The notes beneath the pieces were generated by a model. That model did no database searches and was not told the DNA's origin. It saw only the letters and a program-made list of their open reading frames with translations. The position numbers were made by a program, and so were the translations under genes. Below are positions 52,379 to 61,952 of a stretch of DNA of 64,000 nucleotides, piece by piece. How positions within the stretch are numbered: the stretch's first letter is position 1; each line of letters begins with the position of its first letter. Origin of the DNA: Verrucomicrobiia bacterium (lineage in GTDB: Bacteria; Verrucomicrobiota; Verrucomicrobiia; Verrucomicrobiales; DEV007); NCBI GenBank assembly GCA_030425385.1, contig JAUIAH010000007.1, positions 186,001 to 250,000 of the forward strand. Direction: 5' to 3'.

Positions 52379-53353
52379 GTGAGTCGTTGGTTCCAACAAG
52401 AGTGGTTCAAGATCACAGCCTACCTGGTGGTCACCATCGTTCTGGGTGCCCTCCTCGCACCGTGGCTCTACATCGGTTGCAAAGAGGTCGTTCGCCAAGG
52501 GTGGATTGCCACAGGGCCTCTTGAGCCTCTCCATAGCGCGCTCGAGCGCAGTCCCTTCTCGCGCTATTTCAATCGGGCAGTGATGATTGTTGCTGCCTTG
52601 GGACTGATTCCGCTCATCCGGTCCCTGAAATTTCAAGGCTGGGCGGATCTACGCCTCTTTCGAAATCCCTGCCGCTGGATGGATGTGACCGCTGGCGGAT
52701 TGCTTGCGGCTGGCTTTCTCCTCTTCATGGGGGCGGGATTCCTTTACTGGGGCCTCTTCATCCCAGAGGCGGAGACTGATTGGGGCGTCATTCCCAAGGT
52801 GATGGCCACGGCGATTGCCGTTGGGATCATCGAAGAGGTCTTCTTCCGTGGAGCGATGTTAGGGGTCTGCCTGCGCAAGATGCAAGCTCTTTGGGCGGTG
52901 CTCCTGACTTCTGGCATCTACGCCTTCATCCACTACGCCAAACCGCCTCGGGTGCGTATCCCCGTGGAAGAGATCCGCTGGACGAGCGGTTTCGAGATTC
53001 TGGGAAAGATCCGCGATCAGTTCACGGTGTGGCAAGATGTCGCGGGAGGGTTTCTCACCTTGCTCGTCATTGGGATTGTCCTCGCCATCATGCGATTGCG
53101 GACAGCATCCCTCTGGTTACCTATCGGGCTTCATGCGGGTTGGGTCTTTGGCTATCAATTATACAATAAGAACACGGATGACACGCCTCTGATTGAGCAA
53201 TATGTGCCTTTGGTAGGGGAAGATCTCAAGATAGGATTGATCCCACTCATTGTCATCGTTATCACGGGAGCCTTGGCTAGTCTTTGGATTGATCTCAGCC
53301 GGAAACCGACCGTCGATCCGCAGTCGGCTCAGCCAGAGAAGCCTTCGGCGTGA
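52379..53353 (+). CDS. CPBP-family intramembrane glutamic endopeptidase
   Basis: About 324 residues if started at GTG 52379; TTG 52340 and GTG 52355 are alternatives and no ATG is nearby. Several membrane helices are present. The Abi/CPBP motifs are GIIEEVFFRGAMLG (the EExxxR motif), YAFIHYAKPP (second motif His) and LPIGLHAGWVFGYQLYN (third motif His). These predict a CAAX-like intramembrane protease. Its TGA overlaps the priA GTG start (GTGA), so the two are translationally coupled. The substrate is unknown. Confidence 0.85.
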   Translation: MSRWFQQEWFKITAYLVVTIVLGALLAPWLYIGCKEVVRQGWIATGPLEPLHSALERSPFSRYFNRAVMIVAALGLIPLIRSLKFQGWADLRLFRNPCRWMDVTAGGLLAAGFLLFMGAGFLYWGLFIPEAETDWGVIPKVMATAIAVGIIEEVFFRGAMLGVCLRKMQALWAVLLTSGIYAFIHYAKPPRVRIPVEEIRWTSGFEILGKIRDQFTVWQDVAGGFLTLLVIGIVLAIMRLRTASLWLPIGLHAGWVFGYQLYNKNTDDTPLIEQYVPLVGEDLKIGLIPLIVIVITGALASLWIDLSRKPTVDPQSAQPEKPSA

Positions 53354-55560
53354 CTCCGTGCGCACGTGTCGCCATTGATGGCTCCTCCGATCTCGAATTC
53401 GACTATCGGATTCCCGAAGAATTGCGCGAAGCGTTGGCGATTGGCTCGCGGGTAAAGGTCCCTCTCCGCCAGCGAAATGCGAAGGGAACGGTGTTGGATC
53501 TCATCGATCATGAAGAGCCGCCTAAGGGCCTGCGAGATATCGAGGGATTGATTCATGATCGCCCTATCATCACGCCAAATTTGATCAAGTTGGCCAATTG
53601 GATGGCGAACTACTATTGCACCACACGCGAGCACGTGCTGCGGGCCATGCTCCCGGAGCCGGTGCGTGCGGAGGAACCTCCTTTCCGTGTCCGCAAGTCG
53701 ATCCGCATCGTGGCGCATCCCTCAGAGGAAGATCTGGCAGCCTTGCGTAAACGTGCGCCCAGGCAGGCAGATGTGTTAGAGCAGTTGCAATTGCTGAAAG
53801 AGCCTCTGCTGCTTTCCAAGGTGGGGAATCTCGCGGCAGCAAAGGCCTTGGTGAAGAAGGGCTGGGCGCGTATCGAGGAGCAGCGGGTGGAGCGTGATCC
53901 TCACGAAGAAGATGAATTCATCGCCTCGGAGCCCCTGGCATTGATGCCCCAACAAGAAGCTTGTCTGAAGACGATCCTCACGTTCATGGAGGAGCCGGAT
54001 CGGCCGCCGTTGTTGCTTCATGGCGTCACTGGGAGCGGGAAAACAGAGGTGTATCTCCAGGCGGCGGCCAAGGCGTTGGACAATGGGCAAACCGTCCTCG
54101 TGCTCGTGCCCGAGATCTCGTTGACCCCGCAGACGGTGGAGCGTTTCAAATCGCGTTTCGCCGATCGTCAGCGTGAGATTGCGGTGTTGCATAGTCATCT
54201 CTCGCAAGGGGAGCGCTTCGACGAGTGGCACAAGATTCACCGGCACGAAGCACGCATCGTCATCGGCGCGCGCAGCGCCATCTTTGCCCCCTTGGACAAT
54301 CTGGGACTGATCATCGTGGATGAGGAACACGAAAGCTCGTACAAGCAAGAGTCAACGCCGCGCTACCATGGGCGGGATGTGGCAGTGCTACGGTCGCGGA
54401 TGGAGAATTGTGCTATCGTGTTAGGAAGTGCCACGCCTTCATTGGAGTCCTATCAGAATGTGAAACGAGGGAAGTACAGCTTGCTTGAGTTGACCGAGCG
54501 CGTCGATGATCGTTCTTTGCCCCTGATTCGTGTTGTGGACATGCGACAAGAGAGTCGGAAACACAAGGGGCCTGCCATTCTGTCAGAACGCTTGCGACAG
54601 GAGATCGAGAAACGCCTTACGGATCACGAGCAGATCATTCTCTTTCTCAATCGCCGCGGGTATTCCAATTCGATGCAATGTGTGGAGTGTGGGCATGTGT
54701 GTGGTTGTGCGCATTGCAGCACCTCGCTTACCTATCATTTGCATGAGCAGCGTCTCATCTGTCACATCTGCGGATACAAGCAGATCGCCCCGCGACGTTG
54801 TCCAAACTGCAAATCACCCTCCGTCGTCTACGGCGGGTTTGGGACGGAGCGCGCTGAGGAGGTACTCAAGAAAGTCTTTCCTCAAGCCCGTATGGCCCGC
54901 TTGGATGCCGACGTTCTTCAGCGAAAGCATCGGCTTAAGGATACCTTGCGGGCCTTCAAGGCGCGCAAGCTGGACCTTCTCATCGGTACTCAAATGATCG
55001 CCAAAGGATTACACTTTCCTAATGTGACTTTGGTAGGCATTCTCAATGCTGATCTGGGGCTGCACTTGCCAGACTTCCGCGCGGGCGAGAGAACTTTCCA
55101 GCTGCTGACCCAAGTAGCCGGACGGGCCGGGCGCGGGCATCTCGAAGGTGAAGTGGTGGTACAGACATTCACACCGCATAGTCCGTCCATCCAGTTTGCC
55201 AGGCACCACGATTTCGAAGGCTACGCGGCCCAGGAAATGGAGGCGCGGTCGCAGTTTGAGTTGCCTCCGTTCACCCACGCCTGCTTGCTGCACGTGCGCT
55301 CGCGGCATGATCGCCTGGCAGAGTTCACCTTGGAGAATCTGTGTAAGCGTCTCAAGCAAGGGTTGCCCGCTGGGGTCCTCATGAGCCAACCTAATCCTTC
55401 ACCGTTGGAACGCGCTCAAGGCATGTTCCGTTATCAGGTGATGTTTCGGAGCACGCACTCAGCAACCATGACCCGCCATCTGAAGAGCGTGCTCCGCGGA
55501 ATGACCTTTCCGGAGGAGGTCTTCGTCATCGTTGACGTCGATCCCTATCAGTTATGTTAA
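53350..55560 (+). CDS. priA: Primosomal replication-restart helicase PriA
   Basis: A 736-residue protein started by GTG within the GTGA overlap. The N-terminal DNA-3'-end-binding domain comes first. The helicase has Walker A LHGVTGSGKTEVYLQAAAKAL (near residue 226), the DEEHESSYKQE box (about 324) and SATPSLESY. A zinc-binding insertion shows eight Cys (CVECGHVCGCAHC ... CHICGYKQIAPRRCPNC). Motif VI is QVAGRAGRG. PriA reloads the replisome at stalled forks. Its end overlaps the convergent Fpg/MutM gene by 9 bp. Confidence 0.97.
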   Translation: MTPCARVAIDGSSDLEFDYRIPEELREALAIGSRVKVPLRQRNAKGTVLDLIDHEEPPKGLRDIEGLIHDRPIITPNLIKLANWMANYYCTTREHVLRAMLPEPVRAEEPPFRVRKSIRIVAHPSEEDLAALRKRAPRQADVLEQLQLLKEPLLLSKVGNLAAAKALVKKGWARIEEQRVERDPHEEDEFIASEPLALMPQQEACLKTILTFMEEPDRPPLLLHGVTGSGKTEVYLQAAAKALDNGQTVLVLVPEISLTPQTVERFKSRFADRQREIAVLHSHLSQGERFDEWHKIHRHEARIVIGARSAIFAPLDNLGLIIVDEEHESSYKQESTPRYHGRDVAVLRSRMENCAIVLGSATPSLESYQNVKRGKYSLLELTERVDDRSLPLIRVVDMRQESRKHKGPAILSERLRQEIEKRLTDHEQIILFLNRRGYSNSMQCVECGHVCGCAHCSTSLTYHLHEQRLICHICGYKQIAPRRCPNCKSPSVVYGGFGTERAEEVLKKVFPQARMARLDADVLQRKHRLKDTLRAFKARKLDLLIGTQMIAKGLHFPNVTLVGILNADLGLHLPDFRAGERTFQLLTQVAGRAGRGHLEGEVVVQTFTPHSPSIQFARHHDFEGYAAQEMEARSQFELPPFTHACLLHVRSRHDRLAEFTLENLCKRLKQGLPAGVLMSQPNPSPLERAQGMFRYQVMFRSTHSATMTRHLKSVLRGMTFPEEVFVIVDVDPYQLC

Positions 55561-56370
55561 CCCATCCGTCTCGGTCGTCGCCGGCTGGCAGCGCGGACAC
55601 CAGCAGGTGGTGCGTCCCCCGACGCTGGCGCGGCGCAGAGGCGTGCCGCAGGGGCACTGGCCCCCATCTTTCCATCGATGATTGAATAACCAAGAGTTGG
55701 GTGGCGTGCTCCAATCCGTCCCAATGACGCGGAGGGCTTGCCGCGCCACGAGTCGGCATTTCTGCCAAAGCAGCCCTGACTCCTTTGGAGAAAGCGAGCC
55801 GGCTTGTCGGTTGGGGTGGAGTCCACTGCGCCAGAGGATCTCATCCGCCATCCAGTTGCCAATGCCCGGAAATCTTTCCTGCTGTAACAAGAGGGCTTTG
55901 AGTGGGGTGCGTGCGCGGCGTTTGAGGAAATCGTTGAGAAGCCCTTTGGTGAACGCGTCCGAAAGGATGGGGGGAGCGAGGCCTGCCTCATGCGTGGCCC
56001 AGGCGGATGCGGAGAGCCAGCGCCAGGCGCCAAACATGCGTGGGTCAGTGACTACTAACGCGTGTCGAGTCAGGTGGATGACCAGGTGGTCATGCTTTTC
56101 CGGCACGTGATCGCGTTCCGCCATCCAAAGCTTGCCGGTCATCCCAAGATGCCCCCAGAGCCAACCTTTCCCGAATCGAAACGCCATCTGCTTACCGTGC
56201 GTCCATCGTTCTTCATAGCGCCTCCCAGCTAGAAGATCTGTCCATTCCGCAAGGTTGTCGGCCTGGCGAAAGATGCGTGCCTCGGGATGAAGCTGCACCT
56301 TGGTCACGTGCTGCCCTATCCCGGCATCCCACTGCTTGGCATAGTAGGCGACCTCCGCGAGTTCTGGCAT
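55552..56370 (-). CDS. mutM: Formamidopyrimidine-DNA glycosylase family protein (Fpg/MutM or Nei-like)
   Basis: A 272-residue protein beginning MPELAEV: after Met removal, the catalytic Pro1 and Glu2, with Ala instead of the usual Pro at position 5. The catalytic-lysine loop HLGMTGKL is present. The helix-two-turn-helix reads FPGIGNWMADEILWRSGLHPNRQ. The C-terminal zinc finger (CPCG ... RTTCWCPRCQP) has four Cys. It excises oxidised bases such as 8-oxoguanine. It ends an operon with ftsK, an HTH gene and a flavoprotein (gap 4 bp). Confidence 0.92.
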   Translation of the reverse strand: MPELAEVAYYAKQWDAGIGQHVTKVQLHPEARIFRQADNLAEWTDLLAGRRYEERWTHGKQMAFRFGKGWLWGHLGMTGKLWMAERDHVPEKHDHLVIHLTRHALVVTDPRMFGAWRWLSASAWATHEAGLAPPILSDAFTKGLLNDFLKRRARTPLKALLLQQERFPGIGNWMADEILWRSGLHPNRQAGSLSPKESGLLWQKCRLVARQALRVIGTDWSTPPNSWLFNHRWKDGGQCPCGTPLRRASVGGRTTCWCPRCQPATTETDGLT

Positions 56371-56374
56371 GACG

Positions 56375-57643
56375 TTAACGAATCGCCATGGTTTCGGCTG
56401 GGGGCACTCCCCAAATCAGGTGTTTCGAGGCAAAGCGGATCAGACGACGGCTGTAATGTCGCGTCGTCCAGGCGCCAGCAGTCATGCAGGCGATGTGGCT
56501 GTGAAGATGCTTTTGAAGCATCCTTGGGACAGGATTGCGTCGGGTGACTTGGAGAATTCGTTCGCCGGCCGCTTGGAGGGAGAAGATGCGTCCACTATAA
56601 AAGAGATCGATCAATTCCGTCCACGCCCTCAGCCAATCATCGAGTTGGTCGAAATAGCGTCGCAAAGCCTGTGCGTTGGGACCTTGGGGCTGTTCGAGAA
56701 ATAGATCTGCCAGGGCATCCGCCGAGTGCATGGCCATGAAAAGTCCCGGAGAGAGCATCGGGTCGACGAATCCGTAGGCATCCCCCAACTGAATCCATCC
56801 CGGTCCGAACCCCTGTTTGGAGGTCAGTTGATAGTTGGCATACGATTTCACCGCAGTCACGCGGGTGGCTGTCGCCACGGCGGGGGCAAGGTAGGGATCC
56901 GCATGGATCGCGGCATGGAGGCGATCTTCTGGAGTGTCGCCAAGGGCACGCGCTGCCTCGCGGTCGAGCACTACCCCGATGGAAAGCCGATCAGAAGGGA
57001 GTGGGATCCGCCAACTCCAACCAGCCTCTAAACGAGTGATGATCACTTGCCCGGGAGCTTTCGGGTGATGATAGCCCTGGAAATGCGCAAAGTAGGCAAC
57101 GTCCTGGCGCGGCCCTTTGCGGGCGGGGATCTTGAGGGCGCGCGCGAAAAGGCGCTGCCTGCCCGAGGCATCAATGAGCCAATCCGGCTGCTTCCCCCCG
57201 AGCAAAGGGGCAGCGGCCAAGGATTCCGGCGTCAATCGAACGCCGCCGTTGCCGTCAGGCTCCACCTGCGCCCGATGCCGGATAGCGGAAACGCCCAGCT
57301 CCTCAGCGCGGGTCGCCAAGAGATGGTCGAACGCCGGGCGCGGCACGTTGTAGGCGTAGGTCGGCAGGACCCCTTCCACGGAATCGAAAGTGAAGTCCAT
57401 GTCCTGAGCGGCCTTCGGATGGACAAAAGAAACCCCCGGCTTGGGCGTTGCCATCCCGGCCACGCGTTCATCGATCCCCAAGCGCCGAAGAATGGGCACC
57501 ACTGCGGGGATAAGTGATTCTCCAACAAGGAGTTCGGGAGCCTTCCCGTCGGCGAACAAGACCGGTCTGATCCCACTTTGGGCCAAACGGGCCGCCAGCG
57601 TAGCGCCTGCAGGTCCTCCGCCGAGAATCGCGACCGTCTTCAT
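56375..57643 (-). CDS. FAD-dependent oxidoreductase of the halogenase/geranylgeranyl-reductase group
   Basis: A 422-residue protein: FAD-binding ILGGGPAGATLAARLAQSG (6-24), VGESLIPAVVPILRRLG, and the GD-motif region (GDAYGFVDPMLSPGLFMAMHSA). Near residue 207 is GWSWRIPL, matching the W-x-W-x-I-P motif of flavin-dependent halogenases. The lysine characteristic of tryptophan halogenases was not identified with confidence, so an oxidase or reductase on a lipid or phenol is also possible. It is probably soluble. It lies between the RodZ-like and Fpg genes with gaps of 27 and 4 bp, in the ftsK operon. Confidence 0.72.
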   Translation of the reverse strand: MKTVAILGGGPAGATLAARLAQSGIRPVLFADGKAPELLVGESLIPAVVPILRRLGIDERVAGMATPKPGVSFVHPKAAQDMDFTFDSVEGVLPTYAYNVPRPAFDHLLATRAEELGVSAIRHRAQVEPDGNGGVRLTPESLAAAPLLGGKQPDWLIDASGRQRLFARALKIPARKGPRQDVAYFAHFQGYHHPKAPGQVIITRLEAGWSWRIPLPSDRLSIGVVLDREAARALGDTPEDRLHAAIHADPYLAPAVATATRVTAVKSYANYQLTSKQGFGPGWIQLGDAYGFVDPMLSPGLFMAMHSADALADLFLEQPQGPNAQALRRYFDQLDDWLRAWTELIDLFYSGRIFSLQAAGERILQVTRRNPVPRMLQKHLHSHIACMTAGAWTTRHYSRRLIRFASKHLIWGVPPAETMAIR

Positions 57644-57670
57644 CAGGCCACCGCAATCTTGGGGAAGGTT

Positions 57671-58318
57671 CTAGGGAAGCACTTGTACAGAGTCCGACTT
57701 GGAAACCCTGAGATAGACGGTGTCCGTGGAGCCGAATTCATCGAGAAACACCCCTCGCTCCGCTTCTGGAATGTCCTCCGTATCAGAGACATTCGCAGGA
57801 ACCAGAAGATCGGTGGGGAGCTCTTTCTCGGAGATGTCCTTCTTCTCCTCGGTCGTGGAAATTCCCGCTGCCGCGGGTTTCGGCTCCGCAGCGACGTTAT
57901 CCGCCTTGGGGCCAAAGGGAAGGGAACCGCCCGTGATCAAACTGAACAAGGAGAAGCAAACGAATCCAAAGATGAGAACGAGTACAGGAGCCAGAATGAG
58001 TGGGCTGCGAGAACTCTTGGTAGCATCGGGCCGTGCGGTGTCTTCTAATTGCTCCCGGTTGGGCTTGAAGATCTGCTCCTCATCGCTGGCTCCGAACTGT
58101 TCGAACTTTGCTAAGGCTTCTGAAATATCGACACCCAAGTAGCGACTGTAAGTTTTGAGGAAGCTCTTGGCGTAAACGGGACTATCAAAGCCCGTATAAT
58201 CATCCGCCTCCAAAGCGCGGATCGTGTTGATGGAAATACACGTCTCTATGGCGACCTCCTCTTCAGTGAGTCCGTGATGATTTCGAATGTCGCGCAAATT
58301 CTGTCCGAGACTTTGCAT
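57671..58318 (-). CDS. RodZ-like helix-turn-helix membrane protein
   Basis: A 215-residue protein. The N-terminal HTH_25-type domain reads LGQNLRDIRNHHGLTEEEVA ... YAKSFLKTYSRYLGVD, as in RodZ. One membrane helix lies at about 112-130 (LILAPVLVLIFGFVCFSLFS), then an acidic extracellular tail. It is shorter than E. coli RodZ and lacks the usual C-terminal beta domain. RodZ links MreB to the wall-synthesis machinery. The position after ftsK (37-bp gap) fits a cell-morphology role; whether it is true RodZ is uncertain. Confidence 0.78.
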   Translation of the reverse strand: MQSLGQNLRDIRNHHGLTEEEVAIETCISINTIRALEADDYTGFDSPVYAKSFLKTYSRYLGVDISEALAKFEQFGASDEEQIFKPNREQLEDTARPDATKSSRSPLILAPVLVLIFGFVCFSLFSLITGGSLPFGPKADNVAAEPKPAAAGISTTEEKKDISEKELPTDLLVPANVSDTEDIPEAERGVFLDEFGSTDTVYLRVSKSDSVQVLP

Positions 58319-58355
58319 AAGTCGTTTTGTGTTGGTTAGAGGTTAACCATCCAAC

Positions 58356-61244
58356 CTAATACTGTGTGTCGTCCACGAGGTTGTCCATTAAAATTTCACG
58401 AGGTTTCGCACCCTCTCCGGGACCCACGTAACCACGCTCTTCTAGGATGTCCATCATGCGCGCAGCCCTCGTGTATCCTAGGCCCAAACGTCTTTGCATG
58501 AGGGACGTGGATGCCCGCTTCTCTTGCCGTATCACCTCTAAGCACTTTGCTAGGATTTCTTCGTCCTCTGGAGACACCTGACTCTCGGATTGATGCTTGC
58601 CTTCAAGCGTGTCTTGAACTTCTTGTTCATAAACCGGTTCACCTTGTTTCCGACAATACTCGACCAAATCTTGAATCTCATCATCTGAGATAAGGGCTCC
58701 TTGTGATCGTACTAATTGTGAGGTTCCTGGAGGCAAATAAAGCATATCACCTTTGCCAACCAAACGGTCCGCACCTTTGGCATCAAGAATGACCCGACTA
58801 TCAATACCAGAAGCCACTTGGAAAGCGATCCGGCAGGGGATGTTTGCCTTGATGGTTCCCGTGATCACATCAGCGCGTGGAGTCTGGGTGGCGACGATGA
58901 GGTGGATGCCAGCGGCCCGTGCCATTTGCGTGATCCGTCCAATGGCCAGTTCCACGTCTGCCGGCGCGGTCTGCATGAGATCCGCCAACTCATCGATGAT
59001 CACGACGATATAAGGCAGCGTGTCGGGAATCTCAGGCTCTTCAGGGGTGGCAAACTCGTGGGGAGGGAGGTCGTCGTCCTCCATCTCGTCTTCCATCTCG
59101 GCAGCCGCTTCTTCGGCATCACGGTCGGCTTGTGCGAGTTCCTCCGCTAGGTCGTTGTCTTCGCCGCCCATACTGACAGGATGCACAAAGAAGGGGGGAG
59201 TCTCGTCATCACCATCATCGGCACTGGCACCTACCCCAATGACCTCCTCCACGTCAGCAATGACCTCTTGCGCTTGGCTTACCACATCCTCGGTTTCCGG
59301 ATGGGTGGGAGCCACAGAGTTGTTAGGCGACAACGTCTCTTCCGTCACACTTGTTTCATCCGTGACTACGGTCTCCTTGTCGCCGGTGACAGGAGGTGAA
59401 GAGGCCTTCTTGCGTGAAGGAGCTCTAGCAGGTTTCTTGGGAGTCTTGTCGCGGTCGCGCGAGTTGAAGGCGTCGAAGTTGCGCTTCCCTACGTCTGCGA
59501 AAAGTTTGTAGCGACGTTCCATCTCTTTCACCACCCATCGTAGTGCTAGGATGACTTTCTTCGGATCCGTGACTACCGGAACCACCAGGTGAGGCAAGTC
59601 GTTGTAGATCTGCATCTCGACCACCTTGGGGTCGATCATGATGAATCGCAGCTGCTCGGGGGAGAACTGGAACAGAAGACTAGCGATGATCGAATTGATG
59701 CACACACTCTTACCGCTCCCCGTTGCGCCAGCCACGAGGAGGTGAGGCATGGAGGCGAGATCGGCCAGGACCGCATTGCCATAGACATCTTTCCCAAGTG
59801 CTAACGGAATCTTGTATTCGGTGTCTCTAAATGCCTCATCATCAAGGAGTTCGCGAAGTGGAACGGGAACTTTGTCTTTGTTAGCGATCTCAATGCCAAC
59901 GGTGTCTTTGCCAGGAATTGGAGCAATGATATTAATGCGCTCGGCTTTTGTCGCACGCGCAATGTCAGGCTCGAGCGTCACAATGCGGCTCACGCGAAGG
60001 CCCTTGGACGGATAGATTTCATATCGGGTGATGGAGGGGCCTCGTGTGATATCGCCAGGGTACACCTCCAGGCCGAAAGTGCCGAGCGTCTCCACGATGA
60101 TGTTCTGATTCCGAATGAGGAAACTTTGGTCGGTGGGCACTTCCTCGGTGACCTCTTCAAAGTTGAGCAAGTCGAGTGGCGGCAATTCATACCCTTCGAA
60201 GGACACGCCTTGGAAGCTGGCGCGCACTGGCAGAGTGGCGTCAGCTGGCGTCGCGCTTGGCCGCTTCGGACGGCGTGCGGAACCATCGATGATCTTGGGT
60301 GCTGGAGGTTCCTCTTCGAGGACTTCTTCTTTGCTAGATTCCTCGTCGCTTGGCTCGTCGGCACTAGCAGACTTCTTGCTCCGCTTCTTCTTGGGCTTGC
60401 CTTCGAAGACTGCTTCCTCTGGAGCGGGATTCTCTGCCACCACTTCCCAATCGTCGTCTTCTTCCTCTTCGTCTGCTTCAACTTCCTCCTTGATCGGTTT
60501 GCTCTTCCGGCGCTTCTTCTTAGTTACCTTCACGGCCTTCTCAGCCTCGCGCTCTTGCATAGCCAAACGCTCAAGGTCATCGGCTTCTTCCCAACGAGCT
60601 TGCTTTCGCCGTTCCTTGATGGTTTCGACATCTTGAAGGAATCTTTTGGCGAAAGTGATGGGGTGGAAGCCGGTCAACAACACGAGTCCAAGTAGGTAGG
60701 CGGGGAGGAGGAGGACCTGCGCACCGAAGCCCCCCAGGTACTTGCGGAGTCCGCCACCGAGCAGTTCTCCAATCGTGCCTCCTGGACCGATGTTGTAGAC
60801 ATCCTGCCATTGTTTGAAGAAGAAGGGTTGGAGATGAGCCAAACTCGCACCCGCAAATACAAATAATGCTAGTCCTCCTATGGTACGCTGATTGAGCGGT
60901 ATCTTGGCGACGAAGCGAGACAGGCCAAACCAACAAAGCCCAGCGGCAATCAAGTAGCTTCCAGCCCCAAAGAGAAAGTAATGGTAGCCGGCAACAATGG
61001 CGCCTAACACTCCAATGAAATTCTGGATCGGCTCATCGTCTTGCGAGTCATAGGAAAAGGGAACCCACGAAGGAACGTCTTTCGGCGTGTAGGACACCAG
61101 CGCGAGAAAGAGAAGGATCCCCGCCCACAGAAGGGCGAAGGTGATGATGGCACCGATGGGCGTCTCCATGGGGGAGACCGAGCGTGGGCGGACGGACGCG
61201 GCACGCTTCCGGGGAGCCGCTTTCTTGCGGGAACTACTTGGCAT
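58356..61244 (-). CDS. ftsK: DNA translocase FtsK/SpoIIIE
   Basis: A 962-residue protein with four to five N-terminal membrane helices (about 30-220), an acidic/basic linker (about 230-340), then the alpha/beta motor. Walker A VAGATGSGKSVCINSIIAS sits near residue 500, EMERRYKLFADVGKRNFDAF near 580, Walker B PYIVVIIDELADLM near 745, and the gamma winged helix (SLMQRRLGLGYTRAARMMD) at the end. Between the RNFDAFN block and Walker B is an acidic insertion of about 145 residues (59026-59457); ordinary FtsK proteins have only ~35 residues there. It segregates and pumps chromosomal DNA at the septum. Confidence 0.95.
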   Translation of the reverse strand: MPSSSRKKAAPRKRAASVRPRSVSPMETPIGAIITFALLWAGILLFLALVSYTPKDVPSWVPFSYDSQDDEPIQNFIGVLGAIVAGYHYFLFGAGSYLIAAGLCWFGLSRFVAKIPLNQRTIGGLALFVFAGASLAHLQPFFFKQWQDVYNIGPGGTIGELLGGGLRKYLGGFGAQVLLLPAYLLGLVLLTGFHPITFAKRFLQDVETIKERRKQARWEEADDLERLAMQEREAEKAVKVTKKKRRKSKPIKEEVEADEEEEDDDWEVVAENPAPEEAVFEGKPKKKRSKKSASADEPSDEESSKEEVLEEEPPAPKIIDGSARRPKRPSATPADATLPVRASFQGVSFEGYELPPLDLLNFEEVTEEVPTDQSFLIRNQNIIVETLGTFGLEVYPGDITRGPSITRYEIYPSKGLRVSRIVTLEPDIARATKAERINIIAPIPGKDTVGIEIANKDKVPVPLRELLDDEAFRDTEYKIPLALGKDVYGNAVLADLASMPHLLVAGATGSGKSVCINSIIASLLFQFSPEQLRFIMIDPKVVEMQIYNDLPHLVVPVVTDPKKVILALRWVVKEMERRYKLFADVGKRNFDAFNSRDRDKTPKKPARAPSRKKASSPPVTGDKETVVTDETSVTEETLSPNNSVAPTHPETEDVVSQAQEVIADVEEVIGVGASADDGDDETPPFFVHPVSMGGEDNDLAEELAQADRDAEEAAAEMEDEMEDDDLPPHEFATPEEPEIPDTLPYIVVIIDELADLMQTAPADVELAIGRITQMARAAGIHLIVATQTPRADVITGTIKANIPCRIAFQVASGIDSRVILDAKGADRLVGKGDMLYLPPGTSQLVRSQGALISDDEIQDLVEYCRKQGEPVYEQEVQDTLEGKHQSESQVSPEDEEILAKCLEVIRQEKRASTSLMQRRLGLGYTRAARMMDILEERGYVGPGEGAKPREILMDNLVDDTQY

Positions 61245-61307
61245 GGGCAGACTATTTAACGAACTTAACTATTAGAAAACCCTTTATTTCCCGGCATTTC
61301 CTCAGGC

Positions 61308-61952
61308 ATGAACCCCGTCATCGTCGTCTTTCTCAAGTGGCCGGAACCCGGAAAAGTCAAGACACGCCTGGCTCAGACCGTGGGCCAGGCGGAGGCCGTG
61401 AGGATCTATCGGGGACTGGTAGCGGCGGTTGGGCGCCTCCTGGAGACATGTTCAGGCGTGGACATCGCCGTCTGCTTCGACCCTCCAGCGCGAGAAGCAG
61501 CCGTCCGCGACTGGCTGCAGACGGGGCCGTTTCGCCAGTTGCGGATCGCCCATTGGTGGCCCCAGCAACCCACCGATCTCGGAGGGCGCCAAGTTGCTGC
61601 CGTGGAAACGGCCCTCCAAACCGGGTACCGCAAGGTCGCGCTCATCGGCACAGACTGTGTCGATTGGAATGCAGCCATGATACGCAAAGTGTGGGAGGCG
61701 CTTGATGTCGCCGACTGGGTCTTTGGTCCTGCATTGGATGGGGGCTACTACCTTGGAGCGCTCCGAGCCAGCGCGCCTTCCGCTTCTGAAGTGTTTGCGA
61801 AGGTGCGCTGGAGCAGTGCCCACACCTTGGAGGATTGCCTCGCGCACTTAAACGCGCGAGGAGGTGTTCCGGCATTTATTGAGAAATTGAAGGATGTTGA
61901 TGATTATGAGGACTGGATTTCTGTGCGCGATCGCGTTACCCTCGATCCATGA
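61308..61952 (+). CDS. TIGR04282-family (DUF2064) glycosyltransferase-like protein
   Basis: A 214-residue protein. The start VIVVFLKWPEPGKVKTRLAQTVG is the DUF2064/TIGR04282 signature, resembling a nucleotidyl/glycosyltransferase-A fold. ALIGTDCVDW and FGPALDGGYYLGAL are further family blocks. Members are often tied to arsenosugar biosynthesis, but no arsenic gene is nearby. The stop overlaps the manA start (ATGA at 61949-61952), which suggests sugar metabolism. It is divergent from ftsK over a 63-bp gap. Confidence 0.82.
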   Translation: MNPVIVVFLKWPEPGKVKTRLAQTVGQAEAVRIYRGLVAAVGRLLETCSGVDIAVCFDPPAREAAVRDWLQTGPFRQLRIAHWWPQQPTDLGGRQVAAVETALQTGYRKVALIGTDCVDWNAAMIRKVWEALDVADWVFGPALDGGYYLGALRASAPSASEVFAKVRWSSAHTLEDCLAHLNARGGVPAFIEKLKDVDDYEDWISVRDRVTLDP

